Shown: positions 35,453-47,498, counted from the first letter of the stretch. The stretch: DNA of 64,000 bases from Lepiota brunneoincarnata (GCA_023014365.1 JAEBUN010000013.1:124001-188000), one strand, 5' to 3'. Made by a program: numbers and translations. The notes: generated from the letters alone by a model not told the origin.

Positions 35453-37444
35453 TCATCCTGTTGCTTGGATGAAATTTTCTCACTTGGGTCTATGTACAAC
35501 TTCCCTCCATGCACGGTGTGTACCAAGCCGTAAATTGAAACCAGCTTTTGTCCTGAAGTTGAAGCAGTTTTAGGACATTCAACTGAACAAGATAAAATAA
35601 TAGCTAGCTCACTGAAGAGGACCAATACTAGTGAAGAGCTGAAAATTACTGCAAACACACCATTTAATAATGTCCAGATACCACCAAGTGCAGCGAGGCC
35701 ATCCAAGGTTGAGTGACTATCATTCTCCTGGTCAAATTTCCCCATCAAGTGAATCCTGAAATTCACTTTGAATGATCCAACAGTGTTGTTGTTGTTCATA
35801 GGCACTTTGGAACCCAGGAGTAGAGAAATTTCTTTTACGAAAGCGAACGCATTACTCTAGTAGCACAGTCATTCAGCCAAATTGCCTGTCTAGGGGGTGG
35901 ATCAAAGAGGACCAACCTTCCATGGCACATTGACAGTTGCCAGAGGACGATTTGCCAGCTTTTCCATGAATGATAACTTGCCAAAGACGTTTAGATGAGA
36001 CCCTGGGAGAACGAGGACAGGCAGTGTATTTTCCCAGATGATTCTGGCAGAGTTTGTGAAACTGATGTAGACTTGGAGTGGAAACTGAGAAGGCCACTGT
36101 GCAGGTGACAGGTTCGAGGCTGCAAGTGCAGCCAAGAAATTGAACAAAATGTCCAGGCTCGAGAATACCAATGAGTTGAAACCACCACTGCCTTTGTTCA
36201 GTACCTTGTTAACATCTAAAAAGAGAGAATCCATGGGACATAAAGCCATAGGGAAACCCTGGTTGGGGTTGAAAGTACAGTCAAGGGTAGCTAGTTGAGT
36301 ATCACCAATGAGCTTCTGATCAAGAGCAGTTATATTGGAGCTCACTGGTATCCCTCCTAAATGGTGATTGCCATCTGACAAGTTGGACAGTCAAAGAATG
36401 CTCCGCAGCAAAAGCAGCTATGTCCATGAAGGGACTCCCCTGATCCTGAGTACGTTGGATGAATCTAATCTTATACAGGCACACAATGGTAGACACTCGA
36501 ACTCACAAACACCACAGAAAACCAATCGAAACGGATAGATGGTATGATGAATGACAAATCCCATACATCAGTGAAGGTTTGGACCTCCACTCCATTATAT
36601 CACACTGCAGAAGGAGTTATGATCACAAGATAAAGGGCCAGGAGCATGATGATGAAGGACAGGGTTAGAGCAGACATGCCATGGATGCCTCAAATGAATT
36701 CATTGTCAGAACTGGAAAACGGTGAGGGAACAGGAGAAAAGCTATGGTGGGGTACACACCTAAATCGTCTTTTAAATGCTTCATTCCCAACCAAAATGTG
36801 CCATCCTGGTTCAGAATCACTTTGCAAACATGTATAGGGCTCCCAAGCGTTTTTTCCACAATTTATCAGCAGATCCAAGCAGACAAAAAAGAGGGACACA
36901 AGGGTCAAGATGAAGAGTGCGAAGAAAGAGGCATAGTATACTGGGCAGGCATTGGCGAACTCTCCCACGTTGAAAAAGAACCTGGAAATTTTGGTAGTGT
37001 AGATAACTACAAGACACAAAAAATCAGGGAGTACTTGAGGGTGTAAGCCAAAAGACATACATATTGCAACCTGCTCGAACAACCAAAGCTGCTCAAAGAT
37101 TGTCTTCCACTTGCGAAAATGCATAGAAATCAGCCTAACACGTATTCCTGATGACTTGGCTATGTAAAACAAAAATGATTATCACACTTACTTCACAAGC
37201 TGACTGACCAAGACCAAGAGAGGAAATCCGCTGTGAACTGGAGGAATGTGGAGCTTAGACACAGCACAGCAATCACCCAGTGAATCGGAGAGGACATATG
37301 AGCCGCCAACTTGAGGTTCCAAATGTGGCCCTGGAGTAGGTCAAAATTGGCAATGATCAAGCATAACAGAGCACAAATGAGTGTCATTTGCAGTAAAACC
37401 CTTCTGGCACGAGTGAGAAGAGCTTTGGTGTGTGAGGATTCCAT
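35453..37444 (-). CDS. Uncharacterised Agaricomycete multi-pass membrane protein, copy B
   Basis: Duplicate of the gene at 15692-17683. The start is placed at 37444, followed by helix TLICALLCLIIANFDLL. YYASFFALFILTLVSLFFVC and ALTLSFIIMLLALYL segments follow in later exons. A soluble part around NFLAALAASNLSPAQWPS (36.1 kb) is next, then LAALGGIWTLLNGVFAVIFSSS. Near the end, a base missing relative to copy A (CATGGAGGG against CACTGGAGGG) shifts the GLVHTVH tail. Many CpG sites of copy A are TpG or CpA here, which changes codons throughout. Function unknown; the gene is probably decaying. Confidence 0.45.
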
Positions 37445-38265
37445 GGGGGAAGGCAGTGGTTCTTCTGTCATGCGGCTTCCGGAGGTATATGTATGCCAGA
37501 GGTGTGGTGCCGGATTCATGTGCTTGGGATGGCCAGTTTACGTTTGAGCGCTGAAAAGACAGGATGCTATTCCCTGGAATTCATACCTTGCAGTGGCATC
37601 CTAGAGGTTCAACTGCTAAATGAAGAGGATGAATTCTAACAGAGGAACACACACATTAGTGCATGGCACCTAATGGGATCTAGAAGTTCGAAGTTCTTAG
37701 GCCCAGCACCACACGATCGCGGAATTGTCTCACTGATAAAGCATGGATGTTGGCATCAGAACACACAATCTACATGCACTGTAATGAAACAGCCCATTGA
37801 AAGGAAGATTGGAAGCTGATACAGCCTCGGATGCCAAGATCCCGGTAGGGGACGTGTTTTCCATGCATAACTTGTGTATTGACAGAAATAGGCAACCCCC
37901 TCTTATTGCCCTTGCATTTTCCACTGGCAGGGATAGATAGGACCTCCGTCGATGGTCATGGGTGGTCATGACTCAATGACTTCCAGCACCATAAGCCGAG
38001 TCATTGAAAATGGATCCAAAGAGAGCAAGCTTTTGAAGGTGTGCTTATGATTACGATGGGTAACAAGATCCTTTCTCGCAAGGTAGGGCAGCAGGAGGGA
38101 GGCGCACGCATGGAAGCTCATGCCAATGGCGTCAGCTACCATCAGCAGAGCTGGAAATCCTTGGCATCCCCAGCTTTGGTGATCACTGGGACATATATAT
38201 ATTGTAGGTATATTATCACTTACCCCTCAAATCATCACTTGTTCTGTATCCTGCCAAAGGCGCTT
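37445..38265. other. Intergenic, copy B
   Basis: Conserved with 17.68-18.48 kb of copy A. No gene is seen. The match to copy A ends at about 38235. Confidence 0.45.
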
Positions 38266-38566
38266 ACAACAGTCACTTCGAGGGATCAGGTATTTGGGTC
38301 ATTTTCAACCTGGGCTTTGGTGAAGGAGGCGAGGATTGACCCGAAGGGGAAAGAGAATGGGACTGGATGTGGGAGGAGGGATGAGGTTGTCAAGGTATGG
38401 GTTGGTGAGGCTCATGGTGAACATCATGAAGAGGGATGGGAACGAGGAGGAAGAATTCAAGTTGATTATTGGAGATGAGGAGATGAGGGTACATAACACT
38501 ACAGAGGTCTCCGCCCTCAATCCTAGTCAGCTCCAAATTGCTGCAAAATTTTTAGTTGATACTTGA
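38266..38566 (+). pseudogene. Unrecognised protein family, copy 4 (internal fragment)
   Basis: Matches the middle of the gene at 2858-4240 from GSGIWVAFNPGFGEGAED to NPSQLQIAAKFLVD, with internal deletions and an early stop after KFLVDT. It lacks both ends and has lost most CpG dinucleotides. It lies at the left edge of the extra 4.5-kb block of copy B. Confidence 0.6.
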
Positions 38567-39324
38567 CAATGGGAAGGCGGGACAGATCAGCTTCAATCTC
38601 TCGAAAATGTGCAATTTAGTGAAGCAATGTAAGAGTATAATCTCACTTGTCAGATGCAACTCGAAATAAGTAACACATTTATGTACATTATAGAACACTC
38701 TTGGCCATTGAGAGATGACTTTGTTGCCTTGGATCACCATCAATCTCGCTCGTTTCGTCATGCCTAACGCAAACATAGTGTGCAGGGCTGGCAACACATT
38801 GTGAGATCCTTTATATGCATGCAATAGTTTTATACTTGCAACACAGGTAGAGTGCATATGTTGGTCATATCCGTTGAATTCTGCAAGTACCTTGGTAAAG
38901 CTCGGCGTACAGTCATGAAGGGACAAGGGTGTGTACCCAGGGGATCGCATTCTTGTATGTTGTCATGCAGTTAGTCAGGCACTCATCCTCTGATTTGGAC
39001 ATTCCTGTTAGACGCACAAAGTTCAGACGATGCTTGTGGCAGTTCTAGACAAGTGATAAGTTAATTCTTTGCACATTATATCTAGCAGGTTAAAGTGGGA
39101 GTAATTTATCTAGGTAAGAAGGTGTGAAGGTTATGTGCAAACAATCAGTGGGCGATTGTTTGGGTTGCGGAGGACATGGTGGCTGGGAGGCAGTAAGCCT
39201 CTGATTATCACATGACTAATGGGAGATGGTCTCGTGAGGGCTGAGAGGGATCTCCAGGCAAGGAGGCAAAGTGGGGAACTGGCTGCCCCCTTGCCAAGAG
39301 ATAGTCTGAGGGAGGAAACTGCCA
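38567..39324. other. CpG-poor stretch without clear gene
   Basis: A 132-codon frame on the minus strand (38552-38950) is the longest candidate, but it shows no domain I know. The DNA has few CpG sites, like the neighbouring DIRS-like element. Confidence 0.35.
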
Positions 39325-40774
39325 GGCCTGAGTAGTGTTGTTACAGGCCCAGGCTCGGCCTGAAAGCCATGGCTAAGGCTCAGCTCTGAGGGGCTCAGGC
39401 TTTTGAAAACTTGAGCCTGGGCTGCAACAATGGCTTCAGGCTGGCCTGGGCCCATGCTCAGGCTCAAGCCATGGCTTTCCTGCTTGTAGTGACATAGAAA
39501 CCATCTACTCCTCATTCTCATACAACCCTTCATCATCTACAAGCAAGCTATCCCATGTAAAACCTTCATTGACATTGCCAGTGATCTGGGAGGTGGTTCA
39601 ACACTTGCAGGTTGCGATGTTGCAGGCATGATCGGTTGGGATGTGTCCTCAGGACCTGGGCTTGACTGAACCTTATCTTGACTGGGACTGGGCTGAGCTT
39701 GAAGATCATGAGTGGTGGCAGTGGTGATGGGTGGGGTGCCAAGAGATTTTTTTTGCTTTGCTGTAGAAGCCTGTGCTTTGGCAATGCTCTTGTGGTGGGA
39801 TGGCAGTATGGGCTCTGCAATGTTAGTGGTGCTGGTAAGATGGCTGGAGGGGTTTGGTGGGCATTTTTCACGTAGCACAGTGATACGCCAATTTCACGCC
39901 TATACCTGAATTCCGTACTCCGGAATGATTCTCTACATAGAATCATTGGCTATATCATTAAAGAACTCTATAGAGGATTGGTACTATATCCCATAGTAGC
40001 CAGTTCGACCGAACTAAGGATATTCGAGCCTCGGAAGTGTTCAAACCAGCTCATTATCACTAAGCTTAGTGAACCAAGCTATCAGAACGCTCTCCGGAGG
40101 GATTCAGGGCTCTACATAGCCTATCGAGTATACCCCGGTCGCATCAAGGGACCTTATGAGCAGTTTTCTGATGAACCTGAATGTGTTTGAACATAAAAGA
40201 ATGTACCTAGCAGCTGTCGCAGGCGTATTACGTCTATAGCGAGTTCAATAATGATGACCGGACCACGGAACGGAATGTCCAACGTTCAGGAGGCAATACC
40301 CGATGCCCAAAACCCTAGAAATATCAAAGACTCCTAATTAACGAGTGCTTTGGGGGTCCCAGCACTTCGGCATACTACTTAACTGAGATTAATTACAACG
40401 GATCAAGGAATTGTCCATCTGCTATACATTCCGATCATAATTGATCCGGAAACTTAACGTGCTCGCGTGGACGCAGAATAATGCAGACAAGCACAGAACA
40501 CATCTGGCTGGATTGCCATTCGTTAATCAGAGAAAAACCCATAACCCAGGGTGAGGTAGAAATGCTGCCGAACCTTCCAAAATGTTCTACAGTGCCTGTA
40601 ACAATTAAGCTTATTGTTTTCTATTTCATATTTACTATCTCTCGTATGTATCCAAACAATATAAATATGGTCGCACTTGTTTGTGAAGAAGCAAGAGGTC
40701 TCACCCCCACTTCCATACGCAAGTCTGCGAGCCATGATCAAGAACGGTTTCAGAGGGCTATTTAGTGTGCGTTG

Positions 40775-41129
40775 TGTTGGCATTTGCAAATGCGTCCCGA
40801 GTCCCACTGTACATCTTACTTGTATGTTTACTGCCGTCTTGGTTCTTTTGTACCTCACATGTTCCTGCCACCGTTATTGTTCTATCATGTTATTGTGTTT
40901 ATTGTCCTTCGGACAATCACCTGTAGACCAGTGTAGATATAAATACTGTCTTATTCGTGTAGTTATACTTCAGCTCTCGCACCGAGGCTGAAGTAAGTCT
41001 CCTTATATGCTCTCTTAATTACTGTACTAATCACACTACATAGTATATACGTTTCATATCTTTACAGGTACTTCATCGAGCTCTGAGCTCTCGCACCGAG
41101 GCTGAATATATACATTTCATATCTTTACA
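40775..41129 (+). mobile_element. Solo LTR nested in the hAT-like element
   Basis: This 355-bp unit begins TGTTGG and ends TTTACA, with a 5-bp direct repeat CGTTG on both sides (40770-40774 and 41130-41134). A TATA-like TAGATATAAATA lies near 40930. No internal retrotransposon genes are attached, so it looks like the product of LTR-LTR recombination. The last third contains a partial tandem duplication (CTCTCGCACCGAGGCTGAA twice). TG...CA ends with a TGTTGG start are seen in Ty1/copia LTRs, but the superfamily cannot be proved without the internal part. Confidence 0.65.
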
Positions 41130-41169
41130 CGTTGTTAAGTGTGATTTCTTCGGTCGTCGACCAACCCAG

Positions 41170-41282
41170 AGACAGAGACAGAGACCAGAGTTTAGAGTTT
41201 AGAGTTCCAGAGTGCTAGAGACAGAGACAGAGACAGAGACCAGAGTTCAGAGACCAGAGACCAGAGACCAGAGACCCAGCGC
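41170..41282 (+). repeat. AGAG/CCAGAG minisatellite
   Basis: Purine-rich simple repeat built from AGACAGAG and ACCAGAG units. It lies just downstream of the solo LTR, inside the hAT-like element. Confidence 0.8.
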
Positions 41283-42109
41283 TTTGAATTGGCAGGGATT
41301 GTCCTTTCATTGTTGCACCGTACGGCTAAGATAACTTCAACGGCTGTTCGTTAACCTCTAAAAACACTACTCTCTTAAATTTCGCTGTCAGAACACACCC
41401 CCAGAACACCCTAAAAGACAAAACTGTTCATTATCTATCTCATTCCACTTGTATTAGCTTAAGCTTATCGAATTGCGGCTAAGCTTAGTGAAAACAAGCC
41501 CACTATCTATATTTAAAACAACAAAAGTTTCTCCACCTTTTCAACGGTTGACATTTTTTGTTGATTCACAGCCACTCAAAATAACCTTTACCATGCTGGA
41601 TGATAAACTGTACAGTTATTGATGGCAAATATTGAATTTGAAAGTCAGAAAATCAGCCACTGAAGCCATGGCTTAGGCCACAGCTCAAGGCTTTCTTGAC
41701 TTCAAGCCTGGGCTATGGGCCTACCAAAGCTGTCCTCACGGCTCACATAGGCCCAGCTTATTTAGGCTTGGCCCCAGCCGGCTTACGACTTTGAGCCGAG
41801 CCGTGCACATCACTAGGCCTGAGCGATTGGTAGGGCTGACTGAGCAGTCCGAAACAGATGCTGAGTGGCTGTACCACATCACTGGGGAGTAGGTGGGTGG
41901 GAGCAAAAAACTTGCAAGGATTGGGCGCAAGGAGAAAATCCGAGCAAAGAAGGTAGAGAAAAACTTTTCTCAGGTTTGGTGAGGGGTAGTATTTGTGAGT
42001 GTATAGATTAGACGGGCTAGGTCATCTAGTGCTTTGATAACTTATCCATTGATGAGGAAACAAGTTTCCTCATCTTGGATTAAATGTCGAATTTGGGTCA
42101 CTCATAGCC

Positions 42110-43236
42110 CATATACCTCATAAATATCCCAGTGTTCTTGATCAGAGCGTACATAGGAAGCATCATGCAGGGTCGACGCATACATCCTCGGCGTAATTAC
42201 ATCGGATTGGATCGAACAGATCTCAGGATATTTGCGGAAGAATGACTTCGCCGTATTAACAGAAGAGCGGCTGCTTCCTCTGCATACATCCAAAATTGAT
42301 CCTTTAGGCGCCAATCCCAATGGGCTTCATTCTCCAAGCTCTTGGCCCCGTTCGACCACAAGAGCTCGAGCACACTTCCCCTGCTGCAAGACACTTGATG
42401 TGGTTCCCCAGCACAAGACAAGATACCACATGTGAATCTGGGGAGAATTTTCCCGATCGTGCACAGGATTCTGAAGGTAGTCCTGTGAATGAGGCATGAT
42501 AGACCTTCAACTCCAAATACGTGGCCGGCTGTGGATCAGGAATGTCTATAACAGAATGAAACTTGCGAATTGCATTCTAGAAATCAAGCCTGCCTCAGGC
42601 CAATGTGGTTAGCAACACGGATGGCAGGGGTTCCACAGAACCTTGTGTGGGGCTGATGATAAATGAAGAATCCAAGGATTTGCATTGTCGTTGGAAGTAT
42701 GTCTTCAGGGATCTTTGACATGATCTGGGTATAGAGCAAGTCCAATGCCCCCATTGGATCGCGAATTCCGATATCGCGAGTCCGTTGAGCGCCCTTATAA
42801 CCCTCGCCAGCCGTCTCTCGGGGTTGGCGTATTTTGAGTCCCTGATGAATTTGATAAACGTGGCCACAAAGATGACGAGGCCCGACGCTGCAAGTGCGAT
42901 TTTACTGATACCTTCCTTCGGCGGCCAAGGATTTGCCACGAGATTGTCCTGGTATTCTTCGCGGATCCTGTTCAAACTCTTGCAGGAGGTACATACAGAG
43001 TGACATCCCTAGTCGACTCCTCGCTATTGATCAGGCAGCTCCTCTCTCCAACAACAAATTGGATCAACAGCACTCGCAAACAAAGACTTCAAGCGAGATT
43101 CTGGACGACTACAAATCATCCACAGAACTGGCAGCCTGGTGTTGGAGATTACAGCTCCCTTAACCAACCTCTCAAGCTCGCGTTGCTCTGCGTCCAGCCG
43201 AGAAGCTTTGCGAAATGTGCTGGTTTCGCAGACCAA
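42110..43236 (-). pseudogene. NACHT/STAND-type NTPase relic, copy B (C-terminal half)
   Basis: The minus strand shows, in order, AEQRELERLVKGAVISNTRLP, ICSRPESRLKSLF, WPPKEGISKIALAASGLV and LDLLYTQIMSKIPEDILPTT. It then shows MQILGFFIYHQPHTRF with GTPAIRVANHIGLRQA and HSVIDIP...LKVYHASF. This is the order of the regions after the P-loop in many mushroom NACHT proteins. The 5' part with Walker A and B is missing: the sequence becomes unrelated upstream of about 43205, where copy A still has the LIILDGLDEC segment. Frame changes occur near 42750 and 42560. With copy A it represents one ancestral gene now split into complementary remnants. Confidence 0.65.
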
Positions 43237-46200
43237 GGACCAAATGTAACTAGTGTATTTTACACACGGGAATTATAAATACAATGCTAGTGGTAAGTGT
43301 AGACGAAAATCCATTGGAAGTGCAAAAGCTGATGACAAAACGGTGCTGACTCATCCTATGCTCATCCACCTCTGCCGACTTGGCATTAATGGCGTCGTTC
43401 GGCGTCCAGGGTCCGATCTTGTGGACAATCTTGTCAACCGACCTGATGCACCACTAGGAGACCCAGGAAGCGGGGGAAGGTATGAAGGTTATAGCAAGGA
43501 GCCTCGGATGCCTTGTGCAGCAGCTTGAATCAAGTGGGGGTTCATGGCGCGGTAGCTCGTTTGAAGTTCTTTGCTCGGCATATAAGTATGATCGCTCCGA
43601 CTCGTAAAGATATTTCACACAACTAGCCAAGGGACGAACGCACGACAGAGAAAATTTTCCTAGCGCCAAAATTTTCCTGTTCTGAGAGTGGTTGAAATTC
43701 TAATTCTCGATCCTCTGCGTGTGACCGTATATGAAAGAATATGTCAAGTAGATCCCCGCACTGGCGATTTATAGATCCAACCCTGAAGAACAGTGACATT
43801 TCGCCAGGGCAATTATGCAATGCATGAATTTAGGCTTTCTGTGGAAATCGTCCACCCAGGCTTATGTTATGTTCATATTCTCCATTTCACGTCAAAATTC
43901 CCTGAACGCCTTGCGAAATCATGAGTTCCCGACCGACTGCCGGCGGAAAGTTGTTCTAGCTGCAACGCCCTTCTCAAATTTGGACAAGTGGTGGTGGCGA
44001 CCTTCGGCTACTGTCAATGTTGAATAGTTCCGGCAGCCATTTGACCTGAAAAGGGATGGTTCGAGGGATTCAACGAACCTGATGGTTTCATATTCGTACG
44101 ATGATCCGGCCTAGAATGAATGTATGCGAATGGACGCCTTGTCGCGCTACGCAGGAGGATAAGTACCTTGTGCAGAAGAAGTCATTGATCTAAGACGCTG
44201 AACTCAAGATAGAAGTTCTCTTGGAGACATTTGTGCCGTGCACAGCCCCAGAAAACTTCAGGGTACGCTCCTCGACACGGAAAGTTCACGCGGGTTGCAG
44301 TGAATCCCGACTGCTGGCAAGGGTTTAGCGACAGCATGCGGGAGTCGGTGACTTGGGCCAATCATATCGAAACAATCACTCAAACGAAGGGTAAGGATGT
44401 AGTCATGTTCATCCGGGCGCGTGTCTTGTGAGATTCCAGAATTGGTCTTGTCCTATTTTCCCTGATACTTTGAAACTAGGACGACATACGACACTCGTGC
44501 CAAATACCAGAGAGGAGTCAGAATGGTAGCACGAGGACTAAGAGAGCAATGGAAAATATACCAGCTGCTATCAGCCCTCAGCATTAATTATTTCTAGACT
44601 GACCTCCATGGACAGGACCTTTGCTGAGTCACGTAAATATAAACCACCACCCCCACCCCGCACCCATCCAACAACAAACCTAACCCCGGCTCCTCCCACC
44701 AAATGAGACGGGGTTGGAGAGTTTTACGTGATGAGTTTCTCCTCATTCTCCTCACCCGGCTCAGTTGTACAATTCTAGGGAGCTCCCTCTTCCCGCGCTA
44801 TGCCTCAAGCGACCAACCACCAAAAACTGGCCGAGTCACTATTATCCTTTCCACCACGCCCACTCCAGTATCCAAGTCTTGGGACACCACCGCCGAGACC
44901 GCCACCCGGCCAGTGGCGAGACCGCTCTCACCGCTTCAAACTTGCCAACGAATTCAAACCGCTTTCTCGTCCTTCGCCGTCGTTCTCGCCCATGAACTGA
45001 CCACGCTTCACCCCGTCGAATAACACCCCATCCAACCCCACCAACTTCAACGAATGTCAAAACTCAACTCGATCGCCTTCGACACATCCAGTGGACGAGG
45101 CGAGCACACCGATCTTGGGCCGTCGTCACCATTGGGATTGGGTCTGTGGCAACGATGCAACAGGGACTGAGGCATGGAGCATGAAATCACTGGTGAAAAA
45201 AATAACTTAACAGTGTGAGTCCTTCATTTTCCTTTCGGCGCAAGGGAGGTCGTGTCCAGTTCATCACCAATGATATTGCGGTGTAGTCCAGCTCAAATTC
45301 ACCCCCAAACCACCATGGCGTTCGTTCATACCCGCCTCCCCCCTCTCGCTACGACAATTCTATTCAGATCGCCTTCCTCGCAATTGAAGAGTAACCCGCA
45401 TGCCTACGTAGGCATCCGAGAAACGTGGCATTGGCCTTTCATCCATCCCCAGGTATACGACACCTACGTCAGCGTCACCCACCTTAGGCCATTGAAGGCC
45501 AAGAGACAATATGCATATCCCTGATAAGGAACAAAAGAGACCCTATTTTCCTTTGGAGAGCGAGGACTCGACATTCCACCGTGTGGTGATTGTATCAAGA
45601 ATATCTATGTCTATGTTTTGCTGACACTCGGTTTATAATACTAGGCTTTCTGGTCCAGTCGCGGAGCTGAGCCGTGCCCTGAAGAACCCGCATTGGTGCC
45701 AGGGAACGGCCACGCAACCCCTCGCTGACAAGCCGGAACATCTAGTCTCCACCACGCCTTTGAGACGCTCCAATCACCACTATACTGGCAAGTTGCTCTA
45801 GAGACCGTAGTGGGAATGGGCCTCCGGTATGGAATCAACTCTCATTGCATAAAAGTGTTCCTGAGCTGATACAATGAGAGTGCTGGCCAACCTCGTTTGG
45901 TACTCAAGCCCCAACAGGGTGGGGCAGCAGCCCTCACTCGACCGCAACCCTCGAGTCGTTCTACAATTATGGGGAGGCACACATTATGGGGACAAGAGCA
46001 ATACCACCATTAAGCGCCAACGATGCGCGCCTCCAACTTTCAAGTTTCCATCGTATGTGCCCCTGGATCTCCCCTTCCTCCGACGTCCCAAGCACGCCTG
46101 CAACGTGGCCTGTTGTCACTCCCACCTCAGGAGCGTGGATATACGGGCGGACAAGACCTTATGTCGAAAAAGCTCGCGTCACTCACTCAAATTGACACTG

Positions 46201-47498
46201 AGCGCTTCTGAACCGACTTAAGCCCCGATGACGCACAACGAGCAGCCCACCTTTTTACTAGATGTAAGTCTCCTGCCGCGTTCCCAACACATCGGAATAA
46301 TAACTGTTGACAGGATACAACTTATAGGGCATCGCACTCGAGCTATACGAGCGATGACCTGACTTCCAGTGCACCCACTATGAAGAGCCGTCTTTCCCCA
46401 GACCATACACCACTTTGAGCTCGGGAAGTAGCATACAAGGCACGTCTTCTACGACTAATGGTCATCGACTCATTTTGACGTGGCAGGAAAAAGGTCAAAA
46501 ATATGGTTATTCCCACCTCAAGTACACAACAGTCACGCTTCCGATATAGCAGTCCAGCTAATTCGCTTTACCCCACCCCGAGCCAATGTGGGGAAGGGAG
46601 AATATCAAGCCCCATTCAACAAGATACCCCACCTGCTGCTGTAACCCTCGCGGGTGCAGCCTTGTGAGGGTGCGGGCCAAAGTATGTCGCGTCAAAACCG
46701 ATTTTTACGGGCCTTCGGGTATCGAACCGACCTAAGGCCCTAAGGCCGTGCATACGTCAGGGCAGCTTATCCAAAATCTTTCCGCTTTTTGGTGCTGACC
46801 AGCATAAACGCGCCAAGGGGATGAGCGTGTCGCGGTCTTGGTATGCCCCGCCTCCTCGATATTTTCCTGCAGTCTGACAATCCTAATTTGTCGGAATCTG
46901 CGAGTTTTGACCTCACCGACTATCTCACCCTTTGTGCACAACGGGGTCGGTCCGATGAGTTCTGATAGCAACGTGTTCCGTTCAACATCCCCAGGCTACC
47001 ACTACCCGTCACCATCATCACTGGCTCCCCGGACCCAAATCCCGACTAAAGCCTTTCCTTGTTTTACATGGTCATCGCAGGCCCACGGAAGTTCACTCAG
47101 CCCCAATTTGAATGTGGTCCGTGAAACCTTTGTTGTAGTATACCATTTCCCGGTCATGCCGGCGGCACGTATCCGGTCCAACATTCTCAACCCAGCACCA
47201 TCACTGGCTATCCGAAATCCAATTCCGACCCGGCTCCCACCCGTTTCTCATGGTCCTCGCGTCCAATGGAGATATCACTCAGCGCCAGTCAAGCATCATG
47301 TCTGTTATCAATAGTAGTACCTCTGTGACAATGGAGACGCTCCCCATTTCCAGATTTGGTATATCAAATGCTTCGTGATGTGTGTCTGGAACGATATATC
47401 CAAGTAATACGCCCGATGACTTGGTTTTTCGCTTTTCAAGTACTATGGATGTCATAGACGGTCAAGGGGTATGTTGGGTATAGCTGTCTCGATCTGAG
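43237..47498. other. Gene-poor part of copy B
   Basis: Colinear with 20.56-23.76 kb of copy A from about 43.5 kb; 43.93-44.54 kb has no partner in copy A. I see no gene. The piece 43361-43452 also occurs, diverged, at 49723-49802. Confidence 0.4.

Larger units (their letters stand above)
39333..41815. mobile_element. hAT-like DNA transposon (non-autonomous or gutted)
   Basis: The element is flanked by a perfect 8-bp direct repeat GGCCTGAG (39325-39332 and 41816-41823), the target-site length of hAT elements. The ends are inverted: TAGTGTTGTTACAGGCC on the left against TAGTGATGTGCACGGCT on the right (reverse complement). Subterminal DNA on both sides repeats AAGCCATGGCT- and GGCTCAGGCT-like motifs. 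I see no hAT transposase; a low-complexity minus frame at 39537-39878 is the only longer ORF. The interior from about 39.88 kb changes to CpG-containing DNA, pointing to later insertion, including the solo LTR at 40775-41129. Confidence 0.75.
24531..47498 (+). repeat. Segmental duplication, copy B (with transposon insertions)
   Basis: Same-strand, colinear partner of 9356-23757. It is longer for two main reasons. A DIRS-like element sits between points that are adjacent in copy A (29.55 and 34.965 kb). A further block of about 4.5 kb lies between 38.24 and 42.75 kb; it includes a fourth family fragment, a hAT-like element and the NACHT 3' half. Copy B lacks about 1.4 kb of the copy A sequence between the NACHT Walker B region and 20.5 kb. 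Similarity ends near 47498. Confidence 0.85.

Noticed and set aside
46676..46740. GGTTCGATACC-like box on the minus strand considered as a tRNA B box
   Set aside because: No matching A box or cloverleaf could be drawn, and the equivalent site in copy A is not conserved.
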